This document shows, in pieces, positions 1 to 6,361 of a stretch of DNA of 10,610 bases (its first letter is position 1; every line of letters starts with the position of its first letter). Both the position numbers and the translations under genes were made by a program. The stretch is from Humisphaera sp. GTDB taxonomy: Bacteria > Planctomycetota > Phycisphaerae > Tepidisphaerales > Tepidisphaeraceae. A model generated the notes under the pieces. The model worked only from the letters and a program-made list of their open reading frames with translations, did not search any database and was not told the DNA's origin. The stretch lies in assembly GCA_025351525.1 (NCBI GenBank), contig JANXVV010000281.1, positions 1-10,610 of the forward strand, given 5' to 3'.

Positions 1-168
1 GGCCACCACGCGAAAGGCTTCTTCGCTGTAGTCGATATCCAGCGCGGGTTTCGTAGATGCCGTCTCGGTCGTTCGGAGGTTTGCACTGGGCTGTTCGGCG
101 GACGAACAGCCGGCCATGAGAATGGAAGACAGCGCGACGAAAGTGGCGAATGCGAAGAACGTCTTCAT
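1..168 (-). CDS. Lipoprotein, N-terminal part only (runs off the left edge)
   Basis: The 56 visible codons begin with ATG at 168 and stay open to base 1. The protein starts with a short basic n-region (MKTFF), a hydrophobic stretch to about residue 19, and a lipobox-like LMAGC with the lipidated cysteine at residue 21. Residue +2 is Ser, which argues against inner-membrane retention by the enterobacterial rule. After the cysteine comes a Ser/Thr/Ala-rich linker to about residue 45, as in many exported lipoproteins. A GGAG lies 7 nt upstream of the ATG, supporting this start. The gene begins 14 nt after the stop of the response regulator and is probably co-transcribed with it. The folded domain lies outside the window, so function cannot be assigned. 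Confidence 0.72.
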   Translation of the reverse strand, partial: MKTFFAFATFVALSSILMAGCSSAEQPSANLRTTETASTKPALDIDYSEEAFRVVA

Positions 169-182
169 ATGAAAACTCCGGA

Positions 183-671
183 TCAAAGCGATTCCTCTTC
201 CTGATCCACTTCATTCAGATACGTCAGCGCCCGCTCCAACTCGCTCTTCAGATGCCTTACGCGAAGAAGACTTTTCACCCGGGTCAGCAACTCGAATTTA
301 TTGACGGGCTTGCTGACGAAATCATCCGTGCCGCACTCCGACGCTTTTTCGATATCGCCGAGCTCGTTGAGGGCGGTGACCATCAGGATTTGAATATCCC
401 GGGTGGCCGGATCGCTTTTGAGTTTCTGGCAGACTTTGAACCCGCTCATTCGCGGCATCATGATGTCGAGCAGGATCAGGTCGGGGTGATGCTGGCGCAC
501 TTTTTCGAGCGCATCCACGCCGTCGACGGCGGTGACGAGTTTGACGGGAAGGGATTCCAAAAACGCGAGCAACAGCTCGACGTTTTGCGCATTGTCGTCG
601 ACGATCAGCACCGTCGACTGCGGCAAAAACGATTCGTTGTTCGGGGGTAACGCGGGATTGGCATCAGCCAT
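183..671 (-). CDS. Single-domain (receiver-only) response regulator, PleD-receiver-like
   Basis: This cytoplasmic phosphoacceptor protein has 162 aa if it starts at 671. The CheY-like receiver fold is complete: the acidic pair D25-D26 (VLIVDDN), phosphoacceptor D69 in LILLDIMMP, switch T99 (MVTAL), and K121 in the SKP motif. No output domain follows. The C-terminus (about residues 125-162) is a charged helix (RVRHLKSELE) like the linker after PleD-type receivers, so it may act through protein contacts. In-frame starts also exist at 686 (ATG) and 689 (TTG). I chose 671 because a GGAG lies 9 nt upstream of it, whereas the others have no ribosome binding site. A good promoter sits just upstream, and a lipoprotein gene follows 14 nt downstream. 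The cognate kinase is not in the window. Confidence 0.93.
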   Translation of the reverse strand: MADANPALPPNNESFLPQSTVLIVDDNAQNVELLLAFLESLPVKLVTAVDGVDALEKVRQHHPDLILLDIMMPRMSGFKVCQKLKSDPATRDIQILMVTALNELGDIEKASECGTDDFVSKPVNKFELLTRVKSLLRVRHLKSELERALTYLNEVDQEEESL

Positions 672-701
672 AGGGGATAGCTCCATCAACGGGACGGGTC
701 G

Positions 702-730
702 ACTATAAGCCTGTGGGTTTGGGGTGTAAA
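702..730 (-). promoter_or_regulatory. Sigma70-like promoter for the response regulator-lipoprotein pair
   Basis: Read on the minus strand, TTTACA (730-725) and TATAGT (707-702) are separated by exactly 17 nt. Each differs from the E. coli consensus hexamer at one or two positions. Transcription would begin near 695, giving a leader of about 24 nt before the ATG at 671. It lies in the 168-nt gap between the divergent response regulator and sdhB genes. This is inferred from consensus alone; planctomycetal promoters are poorly characterised. Confidence 0.5.
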
Positions 731-839
731 GGTTTCAGAGCCGGCGTTTGAACGGTTGCATCGTGCAAGAGACATCTACTTTCAGAATTACCCTCTGCTT
801 GTCAGTCTCCGGCGTCGCTCATACACTTGAAGGCGACTG

Positions 840-1661
840 ATGTCCATGAATCCCGATGGAGAAAGAATGACCCCCGGCATGACTGAAACGATCCCCGCCA
901 TTGAGCCGACCACTGATGTGATTCTTCGTATCCGCAGGCAGGATGGGCCGGACCAACCGGCGCGATGGGAGGAATTTTCCGTCCCGCGACGCCCGAACAT
1001 GAACATCATCTCCTGTCTGCAACATATCGCGGCGTATCCCGTGACGACAGAGGGCAAAGCTACCACGCCACCGGTATATGACAGCGGTTGTCTGGAGGAA
1101 GTGTGCGGCTCCTGCACGATGATCATTAACGGCACGGTTCGCCAAAGCTGTTCGGCACTGGTGAAAAAGATCGAGACTCCGGGCGAGCCGATCACTCTCG
1201 AGCCGATGACCAAGTTTCCGCTGGTGCGCGATCTTTTCGTCGATCGGCAAAGATTGTTTGGCGATCTGATGCGCGTGAAAGCCTGGGTGCCGATCGATGG
1301 CACCTACGATCTGGGCAGCGGCCCACCGATCTCACTTGAATTGCAGGAGGAACGTTATCCGCTGTCCCGCTGCATCAGTTGCGGATGCTGCCTGGAGGCC
1401 TGCCCGCAATATACGCCTACTAATCACTTCGTCGGTGCGGCGGTCATCAGTCAGGCCCGGCTGTTCAATGACCATCCGATCGGTAAGGCGCTGAAATCCG
1501 AGCGATTGAACGTGTTGATGGAACCCGGTGGCGTGGCCGACTGCGGAAAAGCCGGGAACTGCGTGGAGGTCTGCCCGAAGGAGATTCCCCTGCTGGAGAG
1601 CATCGCCGCGGTTCAGCGACAGGCGACGGTGCAGGCGGTGAAGAATTTCTTCTCGAAGTAG
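840..1661 (+). CDS. sdhB: Succinate dehydrogenase/fumarate reductase iron-sulfur subunit
   Basis: SdhB passes electrons from the flavoprotein SdhA through three Fe-S clusters to the quinone site of complex II at the inner membrane. The protein has 273 aa. The N-terminal ferredoxin domain carries the 2Fe-2S ligands C84, C89, C92 and C104. The C-terminal domain carries C178/C181/C184 plus C245 for the 4Fe-4S cluster, and C188, C235 and C241 for the 3Fe-4S cluster, with the same spacing as E. coli SdhB. The stretch around residues 197-214 (FVGAAVISQARLFNDHP) resembles Bacillus-type SdhB, which pairs with a fused cytochrome b subunit. The start at 840 has GAAGG 6 nt upstream. An ATG at 867 with GGAG 5 nt upstream is a strong alternative that removes nine residues. 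No sdhA or sdhC adjoins it, which is unusual. Confidence 0.95.
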   Translation: MSMNPDGERMTPGMTETIPAIEPTTDVILRIRRQDGPDQPARWEEFSVPRRPNMNIISCLQHIAAYPVTTEGKATTPPVYDSGCLEEVCGSCTMIINGTVRQSCSALVKKIETPGEPITLEPMTKFPLVRDLFVDRQRLFGDLMRVKAWVPIDGTYDLGSGPPISLELQEERYPLSRCISCGCCLEACPQYTPTNHFVGAAVISQARLFNDHPIGKALKSERLNVLMEPGGVADCGKAGNCVEVCPKEIPLLESIAAVQRQATVQAVKNFFSK

Positions 1662-1723
1662 AGCGTCAGTTCAGTTTGTAGTGTGAACTTAAGCGGTTTT
1701 CACGTTGGTGTAGCAATCGTCCT

Positions 1724-1777
1724 GATTTGATAGCCGTGTGCGGCAGCCCCGGGGCTTCCGCCCACGGCTATTAAATC
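1724..1777. repeat. 54-bp near-perfect palindrome downstream of sdhB
   Basis: Arms 1724-1750 and 1751-1777 (27 nt each) are complementary with three non-Watson-Crick positions, one of them a possible G-U pair. There is no spacer; the centre is CCCCGGGG. The outer arm (GATTTGATAGCCGTG) is matched almost exactly on the other side. It sits between sdhB (plus) and the converging lipoprotein gene (minus), so a hairpin here could end transcription from both sides. There is no clear T-tract. The GC-rich core looks like a dispersed extragenic palindrome rather than a simple terminator. Confidence 0.85.
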
Positions 1778-1806
1778 TTTGTACCAAGTCGAAAAGTGCT
1801 TAGGCA

Positions 1807-2337
1807 CTACGGGTTGCGAACCGGGGCAGTTGTCGCGCCGACTTTCTTCGTCGCATCATCCAGCTTTCGCTCCAAGTCATCTTTTTGTTTGCTCAACGCA
1901 TCGATCTGGGTTTGCATGGCCATCAGATTGGTTTTGAACTTGGCGACGTCCGCTTGCGCGGCCGTGTTTCGGGCTTCCAAATTCTTCACGCTTGCCTGCG
2001 TGCGATTTAATTCTGCGGCGGTTTGATCGTTGGTGGCCTTGGCGTCCTTGAGTTCTTTCTGCGACTTCTGCAACGCGATTTTAGTCTCTCCCCATTGCGT
2101 CTCAGTTTGCGAGGCGCGACTTTTTGCCCCCTCGAAATCCGATTTGGCTTTTTCGAGTTGCGCCGTCGAATCTTCCAATTGCGCTTTCAATTCTTCACGA
2201 TGGGCATCCGATTGGGTCATCCTCGATTTTAAGTCATCCCGTTCGCTCAAGACCTGGTCGAACTGCTTCTGCTCGACGCAGCCGGAGATTAAGGTGAGGC
2301 AAAGGGCTCGAACGGTCCACTTCATTCCAAAACTCAT
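1807..2337 (-). CDS. Coiled-coil lipoprotein
   Basis: The 176-aa protein has an N-terminal signal (MSFGMKWTVRALCLTLISGC) ending in an ISGC lipobox, with lipidated C20 and Val at +2. From about residue 23 to 165 it is almost entirely charged and Gln/Ala-rich with heptad-like hydrophobic spacing (ERDDL, REELKAQLE, LEKAKSDFE, DDLERKLDD). This predicts one long coiled coil. A short Thr/Ala/Pro tail ends the protein. No enzymatic domain is visible. I chose the ATG at 2337 because AGAGGA stands 8 nt upstream. In-frame ATGs at 2370 and 2325 have poorer sites, and the 2370 start would put a hydrophilic stretch before the signal. The gene lies 68 nt downstream of the pentapeptide-repeat gene and may share its transcript. 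It is probably a periplasmic, membrane-tethered structural or spacer protein; function unknown. Confidence 0.83.
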   Translation of the reverse strand: MSFGMKWTVRALCLTLISGCVEQKQFDQVLSERDDLKSRMTQSDAHREELKAQLEDSTAQLEKAKSDFEGAKSRASQTETQWGETKIALQKSQKELKDAKATNDQTAAELNRTQASVKNLEARNTAAQADVAKFKTNLMAMQTQIDALSKQKDDLERKLDDATKKVGATTAPVRNP

Positions 2338-2405
2338 TTCTAGATTCCTCTTCTGCAACGGTTCGTCCAATTCGACAACGGCGACGGCAACTTACAGCCC
2401 GCCCG

Positions 2406-3224
2406 TCACTCGTGCAATTTTCCCATTGCACGGGATCGTGTCGCGGATTGATTCGCGAGCCATTTTTCCCAGAGTGCATCCTCCGCAATATCGACCGCGC
2501 CCCGACTCAATGCCCAGGCGACGAATCCTTCAGGCGCGGACGAAACCGCATGGATATTCGCCGACTGGATCGATCGGATCGCCTGCCAGTCGCGCAAGCC
2601 CGTAAGATTAGCGCCGCGAAGGTCGGCCCGGTCCAAACTCGCACCGGTGACTTTTACCTTGACGAGTCGGGCTTGGGTTAAATCGACATCGGATAATATC
2701 GCATCGGTCAGGTCGGCGGAGGTGAGGTCTGCATCGCGAAGGTTTGCCGATCGCAGATTGGCCCCGCCAAGGTCGGCTTTGCGCAAAACCGCTCCCTTCA
2801 AATCCGCGCCTCTCAAATCGCCTCGGCGGAGATCGGCGCCGATCAGCTTCACCTCCTGCAGATACGCATTAGAGACATCCACTCCGACAAGCGATACACG
2901 ATCTTCATTCAGTTCGTGAAGCGCTTCGATTCGCCCGCCGTTGCCTCCTTTGCCCTGTGCAGTATTGATGACCTGCCAGGCCAGATAGTGCTTTTGCCGC
3001 AACCGATCGCCGGTGCCGGCGAAGTAGAAAATCACGGCAAATAGAATGGAGAAACTCCCCGCGTATTCGAGCACCTCGAAAATCGACCATTTGCCGAGAG
3101 CGTACGCGGCCCATTCCCCCAGCCAGTTGGCATAGTAAAACGGGACCAGATACTTGCGGGGGGCCTTGCTCTTAAACTCCTGCCATGGCACAGGCGGATG
3201 ACGATGCTTTACGACGAAAGGCAT
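2406..3224 (-). CDS. Membrane-anchored pentapeptide-repeat protein
   Basis: The protein has 272 aa in three parts. Residues 1-80 hold an aromatic-rich amphipathic segment (about 25-50) and one clear membrane helix (about 54-70, GSFSILFAVIFYF). Residues about 110-208 are tandem pentapeptide repeats of the A(D/N)Lxx type (GADLR, GANLR, ADLTS and others), roughly 20 coils, which predict a right-handed quadrilateral beta-helix. Residues about 209-272 are a short C-terminal region with Trp and Ile residues. Pentapeptide proteins include DNA mimics that bind gyrase, but most, especially membrane-linked ones, have no known role, and nothing here points to gyrase. AGGTGA lies 9 nt before the ATG at 3224. 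The coiled-coil lipoprotein gene follows. An 8-bp stem-loop (2411-2432) overlaps the last codons. Confidence 0.87.
   Translation of the reverse strand: MPFVVKHRHPPVPWQEFKSKAPRKYLVPFYYANWLGEWAAYALGKWSIFEVLEYAGSFSILFAVIFYFAGTGDRLRQKHYLAWQVINTAQGKGGNGGRIEALHELNEDRVSLVGVDVSNAYLQEVKLIGADLRRGDLRGADLKGAVLRKADLGGANLRSANLRDADLTSADLTDAILSDVDLTQARLVKVKVTGASLDRADLRGANLTGLRDWQAIRSIQSANIHAVSSAPEGFVAWALSRGAVDIAEDALWEKWLANQSATRSRAMGKLHE
2411..2432 (-). other. Short stem-loop at the 3' end of the pentapeptide gene
   Basis: CGTGCAAT (2411-2418) and ATTGCACG (2425-2432) form a perfect 8-bp stem with a 6-nt loop over the last codons of the gene. No U-run follows, so it may be an mRNA 3'-processing or attenuation structure, or chance. 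It lies between this gene and the downstream lipoprotein gene. Confidence 0.4.
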
Positions 3225-3339
3225 GGTTCCATTTCACCTACCAGCGGTTTATTTCGCAAGCCGACGGCGAAGTGTAGCCCGGAAAATTCAGATGAAACTG
3301 GAGGTCAAGAAAACACGAAGTGAAACCACTACTGCCCGG

Positions 3340-3628
3340 TCATTTCGCGAACAATATCGTGGCTGCGGGCAGCGTGAGATTGTTGGCCAGGAATTTCAAT
3401 CGCCTGTCCGTTGGGGGATCAATGAAGCGGATCGGTCGCAAGGTGTCGGGATAGCATCGTGTGTTTTGGCCGCCGTCATCCGCAACAACACGGGGATTCC
3501 GACGCGCACGTCGAGCATCATGTGCGCTTTGATCCCCGCCTTGCGTCTGCGGAATTGCGCCCACCGAAACAGTTTGAGGCACAGATCGATGGTCGTCGAA
3601 TCCAGCGCGTAGACGTTGCCGTATCCCC
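3340..3628 (-). pseudogene. Remnant of an IS4-family transposase (truncated, internally deleted, frame-shifted)
   Basis: Reading the minus strand from about 3626 gives an open frame with GYGNVYALDSTTIDLCLKLF followed by WAQFRRRKAGIKAHMMLD and VGIPVLL...AKTHDA. This matches the region of IS4-type transposases around the first catalytic Asp (LDSTTIDL). Near 3450-3458 the homology jumps to another frame, reading YPDTLRPIRFIDP and then LKFLANNLTLPAATI, and stops at 3340. In intact relatives, as I recall them, some 70-80 residues separate these blocks and include the second catalytic Asp. The N-terminal third, that middle block, and the C-terminal block with the catalytic Glu are all absent. It cannot encode an active enzyme. 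It fills most of the 426-nt gap between the usp stop and the pentapeptide gene. I found no terminal inverted repeats. Confidence 0.82.
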
Positions 3629-3650
3629 CTATCGATCCATAAGCCCCTCC

Positions 3651-4067
3651 TCACTTCGCCCTCAGCAACAAGACCGGCACATTGATTCGATGCTGCACTC
3701 GGCTGGCGGTTGTGCCGAAGAATAAATCCCCCAGCAATCGATGCCCGTGCGTGCTCATCGCCACCAGTTCGCAACCTCGTCGGCCAACCCATTTCACGAT
3801 CTCTTCCACCGGCTCTCCAAATGCCAGTTCGGCTCGGGTGACGATCCCTTCTCGCTCGAATTCCTCGCGCACTTTGAAAAGGTAGGCTTTGTCTTCTTCC
3901 ACTTCCGGGCTGACCGCGTCCGGGCCGAACGTTCTCGCCGCCCAGCCATCGGCTACGTGGAGTAAAACGACCTGGCTACCCAGAATCTTCGCGAGGGATT
4001 TGATGTGTTGAATGATCGCTTGATCGGTCGGTGTGGCATCGAGGGTGACGAGGATGGATTGGTACAT
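3651..4067 (-). CDS. Universal stress protein, single UspA domain
   Basis: The 138-aa length is typical for one Usp domain. The fold begins with MYQSILVTLDAT, where D10 is at the usual ATP-contacting position, and ends with the strand NVPVLLLRAK. The nucleotide-binding region reads STHGHRLLGDLFFGTTASRV (residues 105-124). The glycines are at 108, 113 and 118 followed by T119, which does not fit the classical G-x2-G-x9-G-(S/T) pattern. Nucleotide binding therefore cannot be assumed, although this 'STHGHR' form is common in Usp proteins of several phyla. Usp proteins are cytoplasmic and help survival under starvation or oxidative and respiratory stress. A short GGA lies 7 nt upstream of the ATG at 4067. 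The gene appears monocistronic: a 165-bp inverted repeat precedes it and a dead transposase follows 22 nt after the stop. Confidence 0.93.
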   Translation of the reverse strand: MYQSILVTLDATPTDQAIIQHIKSLAKILGSQVVLLHVADGWAARTFGPDAVSPEVEEDKAYLFKVREEFEREGIVTRAELAFGEPVEEIVKWVGRRGCELVAMSTHGHRLLGDLFFGTTASRVQHRINVPVLLLRAK

Positions 4068-4100
4068 TTTTTTCCACGGTAAAGCGAACGTAAACAGGCG

Positions 4101-4265
4101 CGCTTAGGAACGGGCTCGAAATAACTTCCGCATGAGGTTCGGGTGCCACAGGTCGCGGTACTCCGAGACCTGTGCCGGCTTGGCCGAAAGACACAGGTCT
4201 CGGAGTACCGCGACCTGTGGCACCCATCTCAGACCCGGAAGTTATTGCAGGCCCGTTCCTAAGCG
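4101..4265. repeat. 165-bp nested inverted repeat (MITE- or REP-like)
   Basis: Three levels of symmetry are visible. The ends 4101-4115 and 4251-4265 (CGCTTAGGAACGGGC) are perfect 15-bp inverted repeats. Just inside, ATAACTTCCG (4121-4130) is matched by CGGAAGTTAT (4236-4245). Further in, 4141-4174 and 4192-4225 are a perfect 34-bp inverted repeat with a 17-nt loop that can fold again (CGGC-TTG-GCCG, 4176-4186). Each 34-bp arm is itself a small palindrome, CACAGGTC...GACCTGTG around a 12-nt loop. It lies in the 241-nt gap between the siroheme reductase gene and usp, both minus. No coding potential and no clear target duplication were seen. Confidence 0.9.
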
Positions 4266-4291
4266 AAGCGTTTTCCACTTGACGCGGTTTA

Positions 4292-4307
4292 CCGGCGTAA
4301 ACGCCGG
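4292..4307 (-). terminator. Hairpin after the siroheme reductase gene, terminator-like
   Basis: CCGGCG (4292-4297) and CGCCGG (4302-4307) form a perfect 6-bp GC stem with a 4-nt loop, starting two bases beyond the stop codon of the reductase gene. No T-tract follows, so it is only a weak candidate for an intrinsic terminator. A second overlapping palindrome, GTTTAC-CGGC-GTAAAC (4287-4302), could compete with it. Confidence 0.45.
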
Positions 4308-4308
4308 G

Positions 4309-6105
4309 CTATTTGACGAGTGCGCCCATCGCCTGTTCTTCAAACAGCGCCAGCAGATCATCGGTGGCGTACCGCTTCGTAAAATCGTGGAACGATTCGT
4401 TTGCATCCTCGCGATAGTCCTGGTGGGTGCGGAGCATCCGTTCGATCAGGGCGGGGGCATCGGTGGCGACGACATTGGTGAACACCTGCCGGCCGATGTC
4501 CTGCCGTTCGCCGTAACCGCCGCCGATGAAAACGTGATACCCCTCGACCATCTCCTCGCCGACTTCCACCTTCGTTCCCAGCAGCCCGATATCGCCGATG
4601 TAATGCTGCGCGCAGGAATTGTGGCAACCGGTGACATGGATGTTCACCGGCGTGTCGATCGTCAGACGCGCATCCAGATAATCGGTGATCTCCAGGCCGT
4701 GTTTTTTGGTGTTGGCATTGGCGAATTTGCAACCCGCGCTACCGGTACAGGCCACCAGCGCGCCGCGCACACTGCTGGCGGACCAGTGCAGGCCGAGCAC
4801 CTCGAGTTCTTCCTTGACTGCGGGAATTTTCACGGCGGGGATGTCACTGAGGAGCAGGTTCTGCCAGACGGTTAGCCGGATCGACCCGCTGCCATGCCGA
4901 TCGGCGATGTCGGCCAACCCGCGAAGCTGATGGCTGGTCATGCGGCCCACCGGCAGCACCACGCCGACATAAAACAGACCGGGCTGTTTCTGGACGTGGA
5001 AACCAACGTGCCCGTGCGGCATCACCTTCGGGCGCGGCTCGCAGTCGGACAACGGCAGGCGGTTGAGCTTGCGGTCCAGATGCTTTTCCGTCTTTTCGAT
5101 GAACCAGTCGAATCCGTGCTTGTCCAGCACGTACTTCAGGCGCGCCTTTTTGCGGTCGGTCCGGTCGCCGTGCTCAATGAAAGTCCGCACGATGGCGGAG
5201 GCGACGGAGACGCATTCGTCGGGCGTCAGCAGGATACCTGTGTCACGCGCGAAATCTTTGTGACCGGTGATGCCGCCGAGCGACAGCCGAAAATAAACGC
5301 CGGCGGGGACGGCTTTGCCCGCGCCGATTTGCACGGCTGAGAACCCGATGTCATTCGTGTCTTCCAGCGCGCTGATCGTGCCGCCGCCGTCGAAGGCGAT
5401 GTTGAATTTGCGGGGCAGGCCATACATCTCGCGATGATTGAGAATGTGATAGTGCATCGCGCGGGCGAGCGGGCGGGTGTCGATCAATTCCTGACGGTCG
5501 ATGCCGGCGGTCGGGCTGGCGGTGATGTTGCGGATGTTGTCCGCACCCGAACCCCGGGCGATGATGCCCAGATCGCAAAGCCCTTCCAACACATTCACCG
5601 TATCGAACGGTTTGATCTGTCGAATCTGGAGATTGGCCCGTGTGGTGACATCGGCATATTCTCCCCCGAAATTTTCCGCGAGTGCGGCGATGCCCCGGAA
5701 TTGAAAGCTGCTGGACATCCCGCCGTGAATCCGCAGGCGGCACATGAATGAATCCTGCGCCGGGGCGACGTAGAACATGCCCTGATATTTGAACACCAGC
5801 ACGTCGCCGCCCTTGGGAAACTTGCCTTCCTTTGCGTGCTGAACGACGCGGTCCCATAAATCGAGCGGAAAATTGTCGCGCTTGGATTGCTCTTCAGGGC
5901 AGAGTTTCTTCCCATCGGCCAGGAACCGATCCTGGGCCACGCGATGGATCACCTCCGGCCCCACGACCAGTTCGCCCCCGCGCGATGGGGCGACGGGCAG
6001 GCCCATGGTGCCGGAAAACGTCGGCACGGTTTGCATCAACCCCGAGCCGGCCGCGAAACCTTGGAGGTACTGCTTTTGTTCTTCTGTGAATTCCTCTTCA
6101 GCCAT
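4309..6105 (-). CDS. NirA-family nitrite/sulfite reductase (siroheme, 4Fe-4S)
   Basis: The protein has 598 aa and is cytoplasmic. This family performs the six-electron reduction of nitrite to ammonia or sulfite to sulfide, usually with ferredoxin. Two ferredoxin-like half domains are visible (about 118-185, CRLRIHGGMSSSFQFRGIA; about 366-430, GVVLPVGRMTSHQLRGLAD), each followed by a siroheme/Fe-S domain. The cluster ligands are C453 and C459 (ACTGSAGC) plus C494 and C498 (TGCHNSC); by homology C498 bridges cluster and siroheme. The CTG and DIGLLG contexts look more like nitrite reductases than plant-type sulfite reductases, but substrate cannot be settled from sequence. The start at 6105 (MAEEEF) has GGA 7 nt upstream. 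The frame stays open to 6420, but that extension is low-complexity, lacks homology and would overlap the divergent DUF2339 gene. No transporter, ferredoxin or siroheme-synthesis gene adjoins it. Confidence 0.92.
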   Translation of the reverse strand: MAEEEFTEEQKQYLQGFAAGSGLMQTVPTFSGTMGLPVAPSRGGELVVGPEVIHRVAQDRFLADGKKLCPEEQSKRDNFPLDLWDRVVQHAKEGKFPKGGDVLVFKYQGMFYVAPAQDSFMCRLRIHGGMSSSFQFRGIAALAENFGGEYADVTTRANLQIRQIKPFDTVNVLEGLCDLGIIARGSGADNIRNITASPTAGIDRQELIDTRPLARAMHYHILNHREMYGLPRKFNIAFDGGGTISALEDTNDIGFSAVQIGAGKAVPAGVYFRLSLGGITGHKDFARDTGILLTPDECVSVASAIVRTFIEHGDRTDRKKARLKYVLDKHGFDWFIEKTEKHLDRKLNRLPLSDCEPRPKVMPHGHVGFHVQKQPGLFYVGVVLPVGRMTSHQLRGLADIADRHGSGSIRLTVWQNLLLSDIPAVKIPAVKEELEVLGLHWSASSVRGALVACTGSAGCKFANANTKKHGLEITDYLDARLTIDTPVNIHVTGCHNSCAQHYIGDIGLLGTKVEVGEEMVEGYHVFIGGGYGERQDIGRQVFTNVVATDAPALIERMLRTHQDYREDANESFHDFTKRYATDDLLALFEEQAMGALVK

Positions 6106-6361
6106 AGCGCCATCCGGGTGGACCTTCCCACTCAAGCTAATAACAAGCGGGGTGCCAGCAGGTGCGCAGAGCTTCAAATGAAGGGGAAAGCTGTTTATAG
6201 GGCGATTGGCGATTAGTTTGTGCGCAGGAAAAACGCGAGGTTGAGGGAATGCGGGATTTTTGAGCAGCAGCCATTGATGTAATGGATGTTGTGGCCGCAT
6301 ACAAAGCGCGCGAAAAACAAGGCGACGCGCAAAGATGTTGCTTTGGGCGTATAACACTTTC

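Noticed and set aside
150..650. A 166-codon plus-strand open frame opposite the response regulator.
   Set aside because: It is antisense to a clear receiver-domain gene and has no domain of its own.
2030..2605. A plus-strand open frame of 191 codons across the lipoprotein/pentapeptide junction.
   Set aside because: It is antisense to two better-supported genes, is rich in Ser and Arg, and spans an intergenic gap.
4101..4265. CRISPR array.
   Set aside because: The repeats are inverted rather than regularly spaced direct repeats, there are no unique spacers of even length, and no cas gene is present.
4070..4278. TTTTCCAC at 4070-4077 and 4271-4278 as a target-site duplication of the nested repeat.
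   Set aside because: The copies lie at unequal distances from the element ends (23 and 5 nt), so an 8-bp chance match is more likely.
6106..6334. Promoters in the divergent gap between the reductase and DUF2339 genes.
   Set aside because: A TATAAA-like hexamer occurs on the minus strand (within 6190-6205), but no partner -35 box at suitable spacing was found.
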